64,000 bases of DNA, taken from the NCBI GenBank assembly GCA_030151255.1, contig JASLED010000026.1, positions 1 to 64,000 of the forward strand. Reading direction: 5' to 3'. Positions 63,191 to 64,000 of the stretch are shown one piece after another. Positions within the stretch are counted from its first letter, which is position 1, and each line of letters opens with the position of its first letter. Made by a program: the position numbers and the translations under genes. Source of the stretch: Flavobacterium sp. (GTDB taxonomy: Bacteria > Bacteroidota > Bacteroidia > Flavobacteriales > Flavobacteriaceae). The notes below the pieces were generated by a model, which saw only the letters and a list, made by a program, of their open reading frames with translations, was not told the origin of the DNA and made no database searches.

Positions 63191-63525
63191 CTGATGGTAA
63201 ACTTTCAGGAGGTTTTACTGACGCGAATGGTGTCAAACAATCATTTGAAGGCTTAACAGGAATGGCTTTGGATAACAAAATGGTAGAATTTGAGCAGTCT
63301 AAAATTCAAGAGTATATGAATAGCTATAAAGGAAATGACCTTAACTCTATAATTGATAACATAAATGACCTTTTTACGGGAAATTTTGCAAAAGCTATTG
63401 GACCAGGTGCGGTTAACGATGTGATGAAAGAGAGCTTTAATGGTGGTAAGTCGTTTAATTTCAAGAGTTACGAAGACAGAGTAAAATTAGGACAAGAATT
63501 AATACAGAACTCTTATGATAAGTAA
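63187..63525 (+). pseudogene. C-terminal fragment of a large protein, possible polymorphic toxin
   Basis: An open frame without a credible start (TTG 63187), 112 codons: GFTDANGVKQSFEGLTGMAL, IQEYMNSYKGNDLNSIIDNI, GPGAVNDVMKESFNGGKSF, ending ELIQNSYDK. The left end abuts an inverted regulator fragment at 63187. It overlaps by 11 bases the start of the 142-residue membrane protein, a layout typical of a toxin tail followed by its immunity gene. The toxin identity is inferred from context. Confidence 0.5.
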
Positions 63526-63943
63526 ATTTGGAATATTATATGTCAGTCTTATCGCATTAGAAACATTAGTCGCTTTTGTTATGTTGTTTGTTTGGGGATT
63601 ACTTACCAATCCTTCTAACAATTTTGATAAACAAATTTATGACGCTTCATCAGTTGTATTAATAAATTTATGGCGTCTAATGTTTTATTCTATCCCCTTA
63701 ATTCTTATTTTTTGGTTTTCGTTTAAATACTTTAATCGCATAGAAATATACAAACCTATTGTATTTTCGATTTTCAATGTATTGGTATTTGCAGGGTTGA
63801 ATTTGCTGTATGAACTTCATAAAGGTTTACCTACATTAGAGTTTACCGAAAGTCTATTTTGGGTTACAATATTATCAATATTTTTAAGCCCGATAATTTT
63901 AGGACAGATACCATATTTTAAGCGGTTAATGGAAAGTGTATAA
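63515..63943 (+). CDS. Four-helix membrane protein, possible immunity protein
   Basis: A 142-residue membrane protein with four hydrophobic helices (YVSLIALETLVAFVMLFVWG; VLINLWRLMFYSIPLILIFWF; IVFSIFNVLVFAGLNLLYEL; LFWVTILSIFLSPIILGQI). No enzyme motif is visible. It starts inside the end of the upstream fragment and ends at a strong terminator, so the two were one transcript. An inner-membrane immunity protein is the natural guess; a plain membrane protein cannot be excluded. Confidence 0.6.
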   Translation: MISKFGILYVSLIALETLVAFVMLFVWGLLTNPSNNFDKQIYDASSVVLINLWRLMFYSIPLILIFWFSFKYFNRIEIYKPIVFSIFNVLVFAGLNLLYELHKGLPTLEFTESLFWVTILSIFLSPIILGQIPYFKRLMESV

Positions 63944-63979
63944 CCAAAAACGCCAAGCTGGAAGCCTGGCGTTTTTGGT
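63943..63979 (+). terminator. Terminator after the membrane protein
   Basis: ACCAAAAACGCCA and TGGCGTTTTTGGT form a 13-bp perfect stem with an 11-base loop and a T run, beginning at the stop codon. Confidence 0.85.
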
Positions 63980-64000
63980 AACTTAAACCCCAACCGTAAA

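Noticed and set aside
63187..63278. Extension of the MocR fragment up to 63278
   Set aside because: The last residues upstream of about 63190 are antisense to the + strand fragment and do not resemble the regulator family.
1..64000. tRNA, rRNA, CRISPR arrays and intact insertion sequences
   Set aside because: Looked for T-loop motifs, repeat-spacer patterns and transposase motifs by eye; none was convincing, though a dedicated scan was not possible.

Overview
The window looks like chromosomal DNA of a low-GC member of the Bacteroidota, most likely Flavobacteriaceae. Evidence: strongly AT-rich sequence, few Shine-Dalgarno sites, -7 boxes of the TAnnTTTG type, a monofunctional proline dehydrogenase, a deoxyhypusine-synthase-like gene next to a short arginine-decarboxylase-like gene, a MutS2 without Smr domain, and surface proteins of the 'GINTPxPxxTLDV' type. 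The genus cannot be fixed from the sequence alone. No rRNA, tRNA, CRISPR array or intact transposase was seen.

Region 1 (1-9142) is a complete nickel/urease block, all on the + strand: hypA (3' end only), hypB, a first ureE, an exported orphan, ureA, ureB, ureC, a strong hairpin, a second ureE, ureF, ureG, ureD and a urea transporter, followed by an AraC regulator. The two ureE-like genes and the hypAB pair in a urease locus with no hydrogenase in view are the notable points.

Region 2 (9230-40993) is mostly core genome: ygiD-like dioxygenase, LTA-synthase-like sulfatase, acyl-CoA/fatty-acid enzymes, pheT, mutS2, CoA transferase, proline dehydrogenase, aroB, the polyamine pair, ychF, topoisomerase IV (parE-parC) and phospholipase A. 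A cobalamin riboswitch lies on the - strand upstream of an acyl-CoA thioesterase, an unexpected partner. A structured leader of about 240 nt precedes the arginine-decarboxylase-like gene.

Region 3 (41051-50744) holds surface proteins and regulators: a DoxX-like protein, two AraC regulators, a split sensor system (7-TM protein, histidine kinase, response regulator) with a possible 48-residue peptide gene in front, a NmrA/HxlR pair and a Bcr/CflA-type exporter.

Region 4 (50921-64000) is accessory. It starts with the first codons of a conjugative-transposon TraA fused to an inverted lipoprotein remnant. Next is a MocR-type regulator with a cupin, a DapA-family aldolase, a GNAT enzyme and a YggS protein. 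The cupin and GNAT transcripts share a 27-bp upstream motif at identical distance from identical -7 boxes, which suggests a small regulon. From 55.7 kb to the end are small lipoproteins and membrane proteins, fragments resembling C-termini of polymorphic toxins, and truncated LOG-family and MocR genes in inverted orientation. This fits a decaying toxin/immunity region, but that is inference.

At least three genes (26308-26932, 33872-34536, 61091-61599) appear broken by one base in a homopolymer. They could be real pseudogenes, slippage sites or sequencing errors, and the pattern should be considered when using the window.
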